Below are positions 1 through 15,322 of a stretch of 42,762 nucleotides of DNA, piece after piece. The stretch is from the NCBI RefSeq assembly GCF_008831285.2, contig NC_045145.1, positions 15,828,040-15,870,801 of the forward strand. The letters are read 5' to 3'. Each line of letters starts with the position of its first letter. Position 1 is the stretch's first letter. The translations under genes were made by a program, and so were the position numbers. Below the pieces are notes generated by a model. That model was given only the letters and a program-made list of their open reading frames with translations. It was not told where the DNA came from and did not search any database. This DNA is from Nymphaea colorata (Eukaryota; Streptophyta; Magnoliopsida; Nymphaeales; Nymphaeaceae).

Positions 1-220
1 GACCACTGATTTAAGCCCACTACAGGCGGCGAATGCAACAATTTTCGGATCATATAAGAATGTTGATCCGGGCACACTACTAGTTTTACATCCAACAATT
101 TTATGATCAGACAAGACCACTGATCGAAGCCCACTATAGGCGGCAAGTGCAACAATTTCCAGATCATATAAGACCGTTGATACGGGCACACTATTGGTTT
201 CAAATCCAACAATTTTAGAA

Positions 221-1606
221 TCACACAAGACCTAATTGAAGCCCATTACAGGCTGCGAATGCAATAATTTCTGGATCATATAAGACCGTTGATCTGGGCC
301 CACTTTTAGTTTCAAATCCAACAATTGTAGAATCAGACAAGACCACTGATTTAAGCCCACTACAGGCGGCGAATGCAACAATTTGCGGATCATATAAGAC
401 TGTTGATCTGGGCACACTATTAGTTTTACATCAAACAATTTTATGAGCAGACAAGACCACTGATCGAAGCCCACTACAGGCGGCAAGTGCAACAATTTCC
501 AGATCATATAAGACCGTTGATTCGGGCCTACTACTGGTTTCAAATCCAACAATTTTAAGATCAGATAAGACCACTGATCCAAGCCCACTACCGGCGGCGA
601 ATGCAACAATTTCCGGATCATATAAGACTGTTGATCCGAGCACACTACTAGTTTTACATACAACAATTTTAGGATCAGATAAGACCACTGATCGAAGCCC
701 ACTACAGGCGACAAATGCAACAATTTCCGGATCATATAAGACTGTTGATCTGGGCACACTACTAGTTTTACATCCAATTTCCGGATCATGCAAGACCGTT
801 GTTTCGGGCCCACTACTAGTTTCTAATCCAACAATTTTAGAATCACACAAGACCACTAATAGAAGCCCATTACAAGCGGCGAGTGCAACAATTTCCAGAT
901 CATATAAGACCGTTGATACGGGCACACTACTGGTTTCAAATCCAACAATTTTAGAATCACACAAGACCTAATTGAAGCCCATTACAGGCTGCGAATGCAA
1001 TAATTTCTGGATCATATAAGACCGTTGATCTGGGCCCACTTTTAGTTTCAAATCCAACAATTGTAGAATCAGACAAGACCACTGATTTAAGTCCACAACA
1101 GGCGGCGAATGCAACAATTTGCGGATCATATAAGACTCTTGATCTGGGCACACTATTAGTTTTACATCAAACAATTTTATGAGCAGACAAGACCACTGAT
1201 CGAAGCCCACTACAGGCGGCAAGTGCAACAATTTCCAGATCATATAAGACCGTTGATTCGGGCCTACTACTGGTTTCTAATCCAACAATTTTAGGACCAG
1301 ATAAGACCACTGATCCAAGCCCACTACCGGCGGCGAATGCAACAATTTCCGGATCATATAAGACTGTTGATCCGAGCACACTACTAGTTTTACATACAAC
1401 AATTTTAGGATCAGATAAGACCACTGATCGAAGCCCACTACAGGCGACAAATGCAACAATTTCTGGATCATATAAGACTGTTGATCTGGGCACACTACTA
1501 GTTTTACATCCAATTTCCGGATCATGTAAGACCGTTGTTTCGGGCCCACTACTAGTTTCAAATCCAACAATTTTAGAATCACACAAGACCACTAATAGAA
1601 GCCCAT
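221..1606 (+). repeat. Tandem duplication of a 736-bp satellite block
   Basis: The sequence from 221 recurs from 957 with few changes until about 1606. Both copies share rare markers: the shortened box GACCTAATTG (2 bp missing) at 229 and 965, and a collapsed junction CATCCAATTTCC near 775 and 1511. The period of 736 equals seven monomers (798) minus a 60-bp deletion minus 2 bp, so both indels predate the block duplication. Confidence 0.85.
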
Positions 1607-2726
1607 TACAGGCGGGGAATGCAATAATTTCTGGATCATGTAAGACCGTTGATTTGGGCCCACTTTTAGTTTCAAATCCCACAATTTTTGAATCACACAA
1701 GACCACTAATTTAAGCCCACTACAGGCGTCCAATGCAACAATTTCCGGATCATATAAGACTGTTGATCCAGGCACACTACTACTTTTACATCCAACCATT
1801 TTAGGATCAGGCAAGACCACCGATCGAAGCCCACTACAGGCGGCGAGTGCAATAATTTCCAGATCATATTAGAAGGTTGATCCGGGCACACTACTGTTTT
1901 CAAATCTAACAATTTTAGAATCACACAAGACCAGTAATCGAAGCCCATTACTGGCGACAATTGCAATTATTTTTGTATCATATAAGACCGTTGATCCGGG
2001 CCCACTTCTAGTTTCAAATCCAACAATTTTAGAATCAGACAAGACCACTGATTTAAGCCCACTACAGGCGGCGAATGCAACAATTTCCGGATCATATAAG
2101 ACTGTTGATCCGGGCACACTACTAGTTTTACAACCGACAATTTTAGGATTAGACCAGACCACTAGTCGAAGCCCACTACATGCGGCAAGTGCAACAATTT
2201 TTAGATCATATAAGACCGTTGATTCGGGCCTACTACTGGTTTCAAATCCAATAATTTTAGGATCAGATAACACCACTGATCCAAGCCCACTACCGGCGGC
2301 GAATGCAACAATTTCTGGTTCATATAAGACTGTTGATCCGAGCACACTAATAGTTTTAAATCCAACAATTTTAGGATCAGACAAGATCACTGATCGAAGA
2401 CCACTACAGGTGACAAATGCAACAATTTTCGGATCATGCAAGACCGTTGATTCGGGCCCACTACTAGTTTTACATCCTACAATTTTAAGATTAGACAAGA
2501 CCACTGATCGAAGCCCACTACAGGCGGCAAGTGCAACAATTTCCAGATCATATAAGACCGTTGATACGGGCACACTACTGGTTTCAAATTCAACAATTTT
2601 AGAAACACACAAGACCAGTAATCGAAGCCCATTACGGGCGGCGAATGCAATAATTTCTGGATCATATAAGACCGTTGATCCGGTCCCAATCCTAGTTTCA
2701 AATCCAACAATTTTAGAATCAGACAA

Positions 2727-3068
2727 GACCACTGATTTAAGCCCACTACAGGCGGCGAATGCAACAATTTCTGGATCATATAAGACTGTTGATCCGGGCA
2801 CACTACTAGTTTTACATCCAACAATTTTAGGATCAGACAAGACCACTGATCGAAGCCCACTACAGGCGGCAAGTGCAACAATTTCCAGATCATATAAGAC
2901 CGTTGATACGGGGACACTACTGGTTTCAAATCCAACAATTTTACAATCACACAAGACCAGTAATCGAAGCCCATTACAGGCGGCGAATGCAATAATTTCT
3001 GGATCATATAAGACCGTTGATCCGGGCCCACTTCTAGTTTCAAATGCAACAATTTTAGAATCAGACAA
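2727..3068 (+). repeat. Exemplar 342-bp higher-order unit (monomers A-B-C)
   Basis: A clean trimer that can serve as reference: monomer A 2727-2840, B 2841-2954, C 2955-3068, each exactly 114 bp, with the next A starting at 3069. Within A, the half-unit starting CAACAATTTC (near 2763) and the one starting CAACAATTTTAGG (57 bp later) align without gaps. Comparing typical A halves base by base I count about 38 of 57 matches, strongest in the first 45 bases and weak in the last 7. Confidence 0.93.
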
Positions 3069-6000
3069 GACCACTGATTCAAGCCCACTACAGGCGGCGA
3101 ATGCAACAATTTGCGGATCATATAACACTGTTGATCCGGGCACACTACTAGTTTTACATCCTACAATTTTAGGATCAGACAAGACCACTGATCGAAGCCC
3201 ACTACAGGCGGAGAGTGCAACAATTTCCAGATCATATAAGACCGTTGATCCGGGCACACTACTGGTTTCAAATCCAACAATTTTAGCATCACACAAGACC
3301 AGAAATCGAAGCCCATTACAGGCGGCAAATGCAATAATTTCTGGATCATATAAGACCGTTGATCTGGGCCCACTTCTAGTTTCAAATCCAACAATTTTAG
3401 AATCAGACAAGACCACTGATTTAAGCCCACTACAGGCGGCGAATGCAACAATTTCCGGATCATATAAGACTGTTGATCTGGGCACACTACTAGTTTTACA
3501 TCCGACAATTTTAGGATCAGACCAGACCACTAGTCGAAGCCCACTACAGGCGGCAAGTGCAACAATTTATAGATCATATAAGACCGTTGATCCGGGCACA
3601 CTACAGGCGGCGAATGCAATAATTTCTGGATCATATAAGACCGTTGATCCGGGCCCAATCCTAGTTTCAAATCCAACAATTTTAGGATCAGACAAGACCA
3701 CTGATCCAAGCCCACTACAGGCGGCAAGTGCAACAATTTCCAGATTATATAAGACCGTTGATCCGGACACACTACTGGTTTCAAATCCAACAATTTTAGA
3801 ATCACACAGGACCAGTAATCGAAGCCCATTACAGGCCGCCAATGCAATAATTTCTGGATCATATAAGACCGTTGATCCGGGCACACTACTGGTTTCAAAT
3901 TCAACAATTTTAGAATCACACAAGACCAGTAATCGAAGCCCATTACAGGCGGCGAATGCAATAATTTCTGGATCATATAAGACCGTTGATCCGGTCCCAA
4001 TCCTAGTTTCAAATCCAACAATTTTAGAATCAGACAAGACCACTGATTCAAGCCCACTACAGGCAGCGAATGCAACAATTTGCGGATCATATAAGACTGT
4101 TGATCCGGGCACACTACTAGTTTTACATCCAACAATTTTAGGATCAGACATGACCACTGATCGAAGCCCACTATAGGCGGCAAGTGCAACAATTTACAGA
4201 TCATATAAGACCGTTGATCCGGGCACACTACTGGTTTCAAATCCAACAATTTTAGCATCACACAAGACCAGTAATCGAAGCCCATTACAGGCGGCAAATG
4301 CAATAATTTCTGGATCATATAAGACCGTTGATCCGGTCCCAATCCTAGTTTCAAATCCAACAATTTTAGAATCAGACAAGACCACTGATTTAAGCCCACT
4401 GCAGGCAGCGAATGCAACAATTTGCGGATCATATAAGACTGTTGATCCGGGCACAGTACTAGTTTTACATCCTACAATTTTAGGATTAGACAAGACCACT
4501 GATCGAAGCCCACTACAGGCGGCAAGTGCAACAATTTCCAGATCATATAAGACCGTTGATCCGGGCACACTACTGGTTTCAAATCCAACAATTTTAGCAT
4601 CACACAAGACCAGAAATCGAAGCCCATTACAGGCGGCAAATGCAATAATTTCTGGATCATATAAGACCGTTGATCCGGTCCCAATCCTAGTTTCAAATCC
4701 AACATTTTTAGAATCAGACAAGACCACTGATTTAAGCCCACTACAGGCGGCGAATGCAACAATTTCCAGATCATATAAGACCGTTGATCCGGGCACACTA
4801 CTGGTTTCAAATCCAACAATTTTAGAATCACACAAGACCAGTAATCGAAGCCCAATACAGGCGGCGAATGCAATAATTTCTGGATCATATAAGACCGTTG
4901 ATCCGGCCCCACTTCTAGTTTCAAATCCAACAATTTTAGAATCAGACAAGACCACTGATTCAAGCCCACTACAGGCGTCGAATGCAACAATTTTCGGATC
5001 ATATAAGACTGTTGATACGGGCACACTTATAGTTTCAAATCCAACAATTTTAGGATCAGACAAGACCACTGATTTAAGCCCACTACAGGCGGCGAATGCA
5101 ACAATTTGCGGATCATATAACACGGTTGATTCGGGCACACTACTAGTTTTACATCCTACAATTTTAGGATCATACAAGACCACTGATCGAAGCCCACTAC
5201 AGGCGGCAAGTGCAACAATTTCCAGATCATATAAGACCGTTGATCCGGGCACACTTCTTGTTTCAAATCCAACAATTTTAGAATCAGACGAGACCACTGA
5301 TTCAAGCCCACTACAGGCGGCGAATGCAACAATTTGCGGATTATATAAGACTGTTGATTCGGGCACACTACTAGTTTTACATCCTACAATTTTAGGATCA
5401 GACAAGACCACTGATCGAAGCCCACTACAAGCGGCAAGTGCAACAATTTCCAGATCATATAAGACCGTTGATACGGACACACTACTGGTTTCAAATCCAA
5501 CAATTTTAGAATCACACAAGACCAGTAATCGAAGCCCATTACATGCGGCAAATGCAATAATTTCTGGATCATATAAGACCGTTGATCCGGTCCCAATCCT
5601 AGTTTCAAATCCAAAAATTTTAGAATCAGACAAGACCACTGATTCAAGCCCACTACAGGCGGCGAATGCAACAATTTGCGGATTATATAAGACTGTTGAT
5701 TCGGGCACACTACTAGTTTTACATCCTACAATTTTAGGATCAGACAAGACCACTGATCGAAGCCCACTACAAGCGGCAAGTGCAACAATTTCCAGATCAT
5801 ATAAGACCGTTGATACGGACACACTACTGGTTTCAAATCCAACAATTTTAGAATCACACAAGACCAGTAATCGAAGCCCATTACAGGCGGCGAATGCAAT
5901 AATTTCTGGATCATATAAGACCGTTGATCCGGGCCCAATCCTAGTTTCAAATCCAACAATTTTAGAATCAGACAAGACCACTGATTTTAGCCCACTACAG

Positions 6001-9000
6001 GCGGCGAATGCAACAATTTTCGGATCATATAAGACTGTTGATCCGGGCCCACTTCTTGTTTCAAATCCAACAATTTTAGAATCAGACGAGACCACTGATT
6101 CAACCCCACTACAGGCGGCAAGTGTAACAATTTCCAGATCATATAAGACCGTTGATCCGGGCACACTACTGGTTTCAAATCCAACAATTTTAGAATCACA
6201 CAAGACTAGTAATCGAAGCCCATTACAGGCGGCGAATGCAATAATTTCTGGATCATATAAGACCGTTGATCCGGGCCTATTTCTAGTTTCAAATCCAACA
6301 ATTTTAGAATCAGACAGGACCACTGATTTAAGCCCACTACAGGCGGCGAATGCAACAATTTTCGGATCATATAAGACTGTTGATCCGCGCACACTACTAG
6401 TTTTACATCCAACAATTTTAGGATCAGACAAGACCACTGATCGAAGCCCACTACAGGCGGCAAGTGCAACAATTTCCAGATCATATAAGACCGTTGATCC
6501 GGACACACTACTGGTTTCAAATCCAACAATTTTAGAATAACACAAGACCAGTAATCGAAGCCCATTACAGGCGGCGAATGCAATAATTTTTGGATCATAT
6601 AAGACCGTTGATCCGGGCCCACTTCTAGTTTCAAATCCAACAATTTTAGAATCAGACAAGACCACTGATTCAAGCCCACTACAAGCGGCGAATGCAACAA
6701 TTTGCGGATCATATAAGACTGTTGATCCGGGCACACTACTACTTTTACATCCTACAATTTTAGGATCAGACAAGACCACTGATCGAAGCCCACTACAGGC
6801 GGCAAGTGCAAAAATTTCCAGATCATATAAGACCGTTGATCCGGGCACACTACTGGTTTCAAATCCAACAATTTTAGAATCACACAAGACCAGTAATCGA
6901 AGCCCAATACAGGCGGCGAATGCAATAATTTCTGGATCATATAAGACCGTTGATCCGGCCCCACTTCTAGTTTCAAATCCAACAATTTTAGAATCAGACA
7001 AGACCACTGATTCAAGCCCACTACAGGCGTCGAATGCAACAATTTTCGGAATCATATAAGACTGTTGATACGGGCACACTTCTAGTTTCAAATCCAACAA
7101 TTTTAGGATCAGACTAGACCGCTGATTTAAGCCCACTACAGGCGGCGAATGCAACAATTTGCGGATCATATAACACGGTTGATTCGGGCACACTACTAGT
7201 TTTACATCCTACAATTTTAGGATCATACAAGACCACTGATCGAAGCCCACTACAGGCGGCAAGTGCAACAATTTCCAGATCATATAAGACCATTGATCCG
7301 GGCACACTACTGGTTTCAAATCCAACAATTTTAGAATCACACAGGACCAGTAATCGAAGCCCATTACAGGCCGCGAATGCAATAATTTCTGGATCATATA
7401 ACACCGTTGATCCGGGCCCACTTCTAGTTTCAAATCCAACAATTTTAGAATCAGACAAGACCACTGATTTAAGCCCACTTCTGGTGGCGAATGCAACAAT
7501 TTTCGGATCATATAAGACTGTTGATCCGGGCACACTACTAGTTTTACATCCAACAATTTTAGGATCAGATACGACCACTGATCGAAGCCCACTACAGGCG
7601 GCAAGTGCAACAATTTACAGATCATATAAGACCGTTGATCCGGGCACATTACTGGTTTCAAATCCAACAATTTTAGAATCACACAGGACCAGTAATCGAA
7701 GCCCATTACAGGCCGCGAATGCAATAATTTCTGGATCATATAAGACCGTTGATCCGGGCCCACTTCTAGTTTCAAATCCAACAATTTTAGAATCAGACAA
7801 GACCTCGGATTCAAGCCCACTACAGGCGGCGAATGCAACAATTTCCGGATCATATAAGACTGTTGATCCGGGCACACTACTAGTTTTACGTCCAACAATT
7901 TTAGGATCAGATAAGACCACTGATCGAAGCCCACGACAGGCGGCAAGTGCAACAATTTCCAGTTCATATAAGACCGTTGATTCGGGCACACTACTGGTTT
8001 CAAATCCAATAATTTTAGAATCACACAAGACCAGTAATCGAAGCCCATTACAGGCGGCGAATGCAATAATTTTCGGATCATATAACACCGTTGATCCGGG
8101 CCCACTTCTAGTTTCAAATCCATCAATTTTAGAATCAGACAAGACCACTGATTCAAGCCCACTACAGGCAGCGAATGCAACAATTTGCGGATCATATAAG
8201 ACTGTTGATCCGGGCACACTACTAGTTTTACATCCTACAATTTTAGGATTAGACAAGACCACTGATCGAAGCCCACTACAGGCGGCAAGTGCAACAATTT
8301 CCAGATCATATAAGACCGTTGATCCGGGCACACTACTGGTTTCAAATCGAACAATTTTAGAATAACACAAGACCAGTAATCGAAGCCCATTACAGGCGGC
8401 GAATGCCATAATTTCTGGATCATATAAGACCGTTGATCCGGGCCCACTTGTAGTTTCAAATCCAACAATTTTAGAATCAGACAAGACCCCTGATTCAAGC
8501 CCACTACAGGCGGCGAATGCAACAATTTGCGGATCATATAAGACTGTTGATCCGGGCACACTACTAGTTTTACATCCTACAATTTTAGGATCAGACAAGA
8601 CCACTGATCGAAGCCCACTACAGGCGGCAAGTGCAACAATTTCCAGATCATATAAGACCGTTGATCAGGGCACACTACAGGCGGCGAATGCAATAATTTC
8701 TGGATCATATAAGACCGTTGATTCGGGCCCAATCCTAGTTTCAAATCCAACAATTTTAGAATCAGACAAGACCACTCATTCAAGCCCACTACAGGCGGCG
8801 AATGCAACAATTTCCGGATCATATAAGACTGTTGATCAGGGCACACTTGTAGTTTTACATCCAAAAATTTTAGGTTCAGACAAGACCACTGATCGAAGCC
8901 CACTACAGGCGGCAAGTGCAACAATTTCCAGATCATATAAGACCGTTGATCCGGGCACACTACTGGTTTCAAATTCAACAATTTTAGAATCACACAAGAC

Positions 9001-12000
9001 CAGTAATCGAAGCCCATTACAGGCCGCGAATGCAATAATTCCTGGATCATATAAGACCGTTGATCCGGGCCCACTTCTAGTTTCAAATCCAACAATTTTA
9101 GAATCAGACAAGGCCACTGATTCAAACCCACTACAGGCGGCGATTGCAACAATTTTCGGATCATATAAGACTGTTGATACGGGCACACTACTAGTTTTAC
9201 ATCCTACAATTTTAGGATTAGACAAGACCACCGATCGAAGCCCACTACAGGCGGCAAGTGCAACAATTTCCAGATCATATAAGACCGTTGATCCGAGCAC
9301 ACTACTGGTTTCAAATCCAACAATTTTAGCATCACACAAGACCAGTAATCGAAGCCCATTACAGGCAGCAAATGCAATAATTTCTGGATCATATAAGACC
9401 GTTGATCCGGTCCCAATCCTAGTTTCAAATCCAACAATTTTAGAATCAGACAAGACCACTGATTTAAGCCCACTACAGGCAGCGAATGCAACAATTTTCG
9501 GATCATATAAGACTGTTGATCTGGGCACACTACTAGTTTTACATACAACAATTTTAGGATAAGACAAGACCACTGATCCAAGCCCACTACAGGCGGCAAG
9601 TGCAACAATTTCCAGATCATATAAGCCCGTTGATCCGGACACACTACTTGTTTCAAATCCAACAATTTTAGAATCACACAGGACCAGTAATCGAAGCCCA
9701 TTACAGGCCGCGAATGCAATAATTTCTGGATCATATAAGACCGTTGATCCGGGCCCACTTCTAGTTTCAAATCCAACAATTTTAGCATCACACAAGACCA
9801 GTAATCGAAGCCCATTACATGCGGCAAATGCAATAATTTCTGGATCATATAAGACCGTTGATCCGGTCCCAATCCTAGTTTCAAATCCAACAATTTTAGA
9901 ATCAGACAAGACCACTGATTTAAGCCCACTACAGGCGGCGAATGCAACAATTTTCGGATCATATAAGACTGTTGATCCGGGCACACTACTAGTTTTACAT
10001 CCAACAATTTTAGGATAAGACAAGACCACTGATCCAAGCCCACTACAGGCGGCAAGTGCAACAATTTCGAGATCATATAAGACCGTTGATCCGGACACAC
10101 TACTGGTTTCAAATCCAACAATTTTAGAATCACACAGGACCAGTAATCGAAGCCCATTACAGGCCGCGAATGCAATAATTTCTGGATCATATAAGACCGT
10201 TGATCCGGGCCCACTTCTAGTTTCAAATCCAACAATTTTAGAATCAGACAAGACCACTGATTTAAGCCCACTACAGGCGGCGAATGCAACAATTTTCGGA
10301 TCATATAAGACTGTTGATCCGGGCACACTACTAGTTTTACATCCAACAATTTTAGGATCAGATAAGACCACTGATCGAAGCCCACTACAGGCGGCAAGTG
10401 CAACAATTTCCAGATCATATAAGACCGTTGATCCGGGCACACTACAGGCGGCGAATGCAATAATTTCTGGATCATATAAGACTGTTGATCCGGTCCCAAT
10501 CCTAGTTTCAAATCCAACTATTTTAGAATCAGACAAGACCACTGATTCAAGCCCACTACAGGCGGCGAATGCAACAATTTCCGGATCATATAAGACTGTT
10601 GATCCGGGCACACTAGTAGTTTTACATCCAAAAATTTTAGGATCAGACAAGACCACTGATCGAAGCCCACTACAGGCGGCAAGTGCAACAATTTCCAGAT
10701 CATATAAGACCGTTGATCCGGGCACACTACTGGTTTCAAATTCAACAATTTTAGAATCACACAAGACCAGTAATCGAAGCCCATTACAGGCCGCGAATGC
10801 AATAATTTCTTGATCATATAACACCGTTGATCCGGGCCCACTTCTAGTTTCAAATCCAACAATTTTAGAATCAGACAAGACCACTGATTTAAGCCCACTA
10901 CAGGCGGCGAATGCAACAATTTTCGGATCATATAAGACTGTTGATCCGGGCACACTACTAGTTTTACATCCAACAATTTTAGGATCAGATAAGACCACTG
11001 ATCGAAGCCCACTACAGGCGGCAAGTGCAATAATTTCCAGATCATATAAGACCGTTGATCCGGGCACACTACAGGCGGCGAATGCAATAATTTCTGGATC
11101 ATATAAGTCTGTTGATCCGGTCCCAATCCTAGTTTCAAATCCAACCATTTTAGAATCAGACAAGACCACTGATTCAAGCCCACTACAGGCGGCGAATGCA
11201 ATAATTTCCGGATCATATAAGACTGTTGATCCGGGCACACTAGTAGTTTTACATCCAAAAATTTTAGGATCAGACAAGACCACTGATCGAAGCCCATTAC
11301 AGGCGGCAAGTGCAACAATTTCCAGATCATATAAGACCGTTGATCTAGGCACACTGCTGGTTTCAAATTCAACAATTTTCGGATCATATAAGACCGTTGA
11401 TTCGGGCCCACTTCTAGTTCAAATCCAACAATTTTAGAATCAGACAAGACCACTGATTCAAGCCCACTACAGGCAGCGAATGCAACAATTTGCGGAACAT
11501 ATAAGACTGTTGATCCGGGCACACTACTAGTTTTACATCCAACAATTTTAGGATTAGACAAGACCACTGATCGAAGCCCAATACAGGCGGCAAGTGCAAC
11601 AATTTCCAGATCATATAAGACCGTTGATCAGGGCACACTACTGGTTTCAAATCCAACAATTTTAGCATCACACAAGACCAGTAATCGAAGCCCATTACAG
11701 GCGGCAAATGCAATAATTTCTGGATCATATAAGACCGTTGATCTGGTCCCAATCCTAGTTTCAAATCCAACAATTTTAGAATCAAACAAGACCACTGATT
11801 TAAGCCCACTACAGGCGGCGAATGCAACAATTTTCGGATCATATAAGACTGTTGATCCGGCCACACTACTAGTTTTACATCCAACAATTTTAGGATCAGA
11901 CAAGACCACTGATCCAAGACCACTACAGGCGGCAAGTGCAACAATTTCCAGATCATATAAGACCGTTGATCCGGACACACTACTGTTTTCAAATCCAACA

Positions 12001-15000
12001 ATTTTAGAATCACACAAGACCAGTAATCGAAGCACATTACAGGCGGCGAATGCAATAATTTCTGGATCATATAAGACTGTTGATCCGGTCCCAATCCTAG
12101 TTTCAAATCCAACAATTTTAGAATCAGACAAGACCACTGATTTAAGCCCATTACAGGCGGCGAATGCGACAATTTTCGGATCATATAAGACTGTTGATCC
12201 GGGCACACTACTAGTTTTACATCCTACAATTTTAGGATCAGACAAGACCACTGATCGAAGCCCACTACAGGCGGCAAGTGCAACAATTTCCAGATCATAT
12301 AAGACCGTTGATCCGGGCACACTACAGGCGGCGAATGCAATAATTTCTGGATCATATAAGACTGTTGATCCGGTCCCAATCCTAGTTTTAAATCCAACTA
12401 TTTTTTAGAATCAGACAAGACCACTGATTCAAGCCCACTATAGGCGGCGAATGCAACAATTTCCGGATCATATAAGACTGTTGATCCGGGCACACTAGTA
12501 GTTTTACATGCAAAAATTTTAGGATCAGACAAGACCACTGATCGAAGCCCACTACAGGCGGCAAGTGCAACAATTTCCAGATCATATAAGACCGTTGATC
12601 CGGGCACACTACTGGTTTCAAATTCAACAATTTTAGAATCACACAAGACCAGTAATCGAAGCCCATTACAGGCCGCGAATGCAATAATTTCTGGATCATA
12701 TAACACCGTTGATCCGGGCCCACTTCTAGTTTCAAATCCAACAATTTTAGAATCAGACAAGACCACTGATTTAAGCCCACTACAGGCAGCGAATGCAACA
12801 ATTTGCGGATCATATAAGACTGTTGATCCGGGCACACTACTAGTTTTACATCCTACAATTTTAGGATTAGACAAGACCACTGATCGAAGCCCACTACAGG
12901 CGGCAAGTGCAACAATTTCCAGATCATATAAGACCGTTGATCCGGGCACACTACTGGTTTCAAATCCAACAATTTTAGCATCACACAAGACCAGTAATCG
13001 AAGCCCATTACAGGCGGCAAATGCAATAATTTCTAGATCATATAAGACCGTTGTTCCGGTCCCAATCCTAGTTTCAAATCCAACAATTTTAGAATCAGAC
13101 AAGACCACTGATTTAAGCCCACTACAAGCGGCGAATGCAACAATTTTCGGATCATATAAGACTGTTGATCCGGGCACACTACTAGTTTTACATCCAACAA
13201 TTTTAGGATCAGACAAGACCACTGATCGAAGCCCACTACAGGCGGCAAGTGCAACAATTTCCAGATCATATAAGACCGTTGATCCGGACACACTACTGTT
13301 TTCAAATCCAACAATTTTAGAATCACACAAGACCAGTAATCGAAGCACATTACAGGCCGCGAATGCAATAATTTCTGGATCATATAAGACCGTTGATCCG
13401 GGCCCACTTCTAGTTTCAAATCGAACAATTTTAGAATCAGACAAGACCACTGATTCAAGCCCACTACAGTCAGCGAATGCAACAATTTGCGGATCATGTA
13501 AGACTGTTGATCCGGGCACACTACTAGTTTTACATCCTACAATTTTAGGATCAGACAAGACCACAGATCGAAGCCCACTACACGCGGCAAGTGCAACAAT
13601 TTCCAGATCATATAAGACCGTTGGTCCGGGCACACTACAGACGGCGAATGCAATAATTTCTGGATCATATAAGACTGTTGATCCGGTCCCAATCCTAGTT
13701 TCAAATCCAACTATTTTAGAATCAGACAAGACCACTGATTCAAGCCCACTACAGGCGGCGAATGCAATAATTTCCGGATCATATAAGACTGTTGATCCGG
13801 GCACACTAGTAGTTTTACATCCAAAAATTTTAGGATCACACAAGACCACTGATCGAAGCCCATTACAGGCGGCAAGTGCAACAATTTCCAGATCATATAA
13901 GACCGTTGATCCGGGCACACTATTGGTTTCAAATCCAACAATTTTAGCATCACACAAGACCAGTAATCGAAGCCCATTACAGGCGGCAAATGCAATAATT
14001 TCTGGATCATATAAGACCGTTGATCTGGTCCCAATCCTAGTTTCAAATCCAACAATTTTAGAATCAAACAAGACCACTGATTTAAGCCCACTACAGGCGG
14101 CGAATGCAACAATTTTCGGATCATATAAGACTGTTGATCCGGGCACACTACTAGTTTTACATCCAACAATTTTAGGATCAGACAAGACCACTGATCCAAG
14201 CCCACTACAGGCGGCAAGTGCAACAATTTCCAGATCATATAAGACCGTTGATCCGGACACACTTCTGGTTTCAAATCCAACAATTTTAGAATCACACAGG
14301 ACCAGTAATCGAAGCCCATTACAGGCGGCGAATGCAATAATTTCTGGATCATATAAGACTGTTGATCCGGTCCCAATCCTAGTTTCAAATCCAACAATTT
14401 TAGAATCAGACAAGACCACTGATTTAAGCCCATTACAGGCGGCGAATGCGACAATTTTCGGATCATATAAGACTGTTGATCCGGGCACACTACTAGTTTT
14501 ACATCCAACAATTTTAGGATCAGACAAGACCACTGATCGAAGCCCACTACAGGCGGCAAGTGCAACAATTTCCAGATCATATAAGACTGTTGATCCGGGC
14601 ACATTACTGGTTTCAAATCCATCAATTTTAGAATCACACAAGACCAGTAATCGAAGCCCATTACAGGCGGCGAATGCAATAATTTCTGGATCATATAAGA
14701 CCGTTGATCCGGGCCCACTTCTAGTTTCAAATCCAACAATTTTAGAATCAGACAAGACCACTGATTTAAGCCCACTACAGGCGGCGAATGCAACAATTTC
14801 TGGATCATATAAGACTGTTGATCCGGGCACACTAGTAGTTTTACATCCAAAAATTCTAGGATCAGACAAGACCACTGATCGAAGCCCACTACAGGCGGCA
14901 AGTGCAACAATTTCCAGATCATATAAGACCGTTGATCCGGGCACACTACTGGTTTCAAATTCAACAATTTTAGAATCACACAAGACCAGTAATCGAAGCC

Positions 15001-15322
15001 CATTAAGGCGGCGAATGCAATAATTTTCGGATCATATAAGTCCGTTGATCCGGGCCCACTTCTAGTTTCAAATCCAACAATTTTAGAATCAGACAAGACC
15101 ACTGATTCAAGCCCACTACAGGCAGCGAATGCAACAATTTGCGGATCATATAAGACTGTTGATCCGGGCACACTACTAGTTTTACATCCTACAATTTTAG
15201 GATTAGACAAGACCACTGATCGAAGCCCACTACAGGCGGCAAGTGCAACAATTTCCAGATCATATAAGACCGTTGATCCGGGCACACTACAGGCGGCGAA
15301 TGCAATAATTTCTGGATCATAT

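Noticed and set aside
4194-7193. A 999-codon minus-strand open frame that looks like a repeat protein
   Set aside because: It lies wholly in satellite, has no promoter or unique sequence, and other frames of the same DNA are equally open. The 38-codon period explains it. The same applies to the other long frames, for example 37065-39566, 31476-33653 and 8836-11352.
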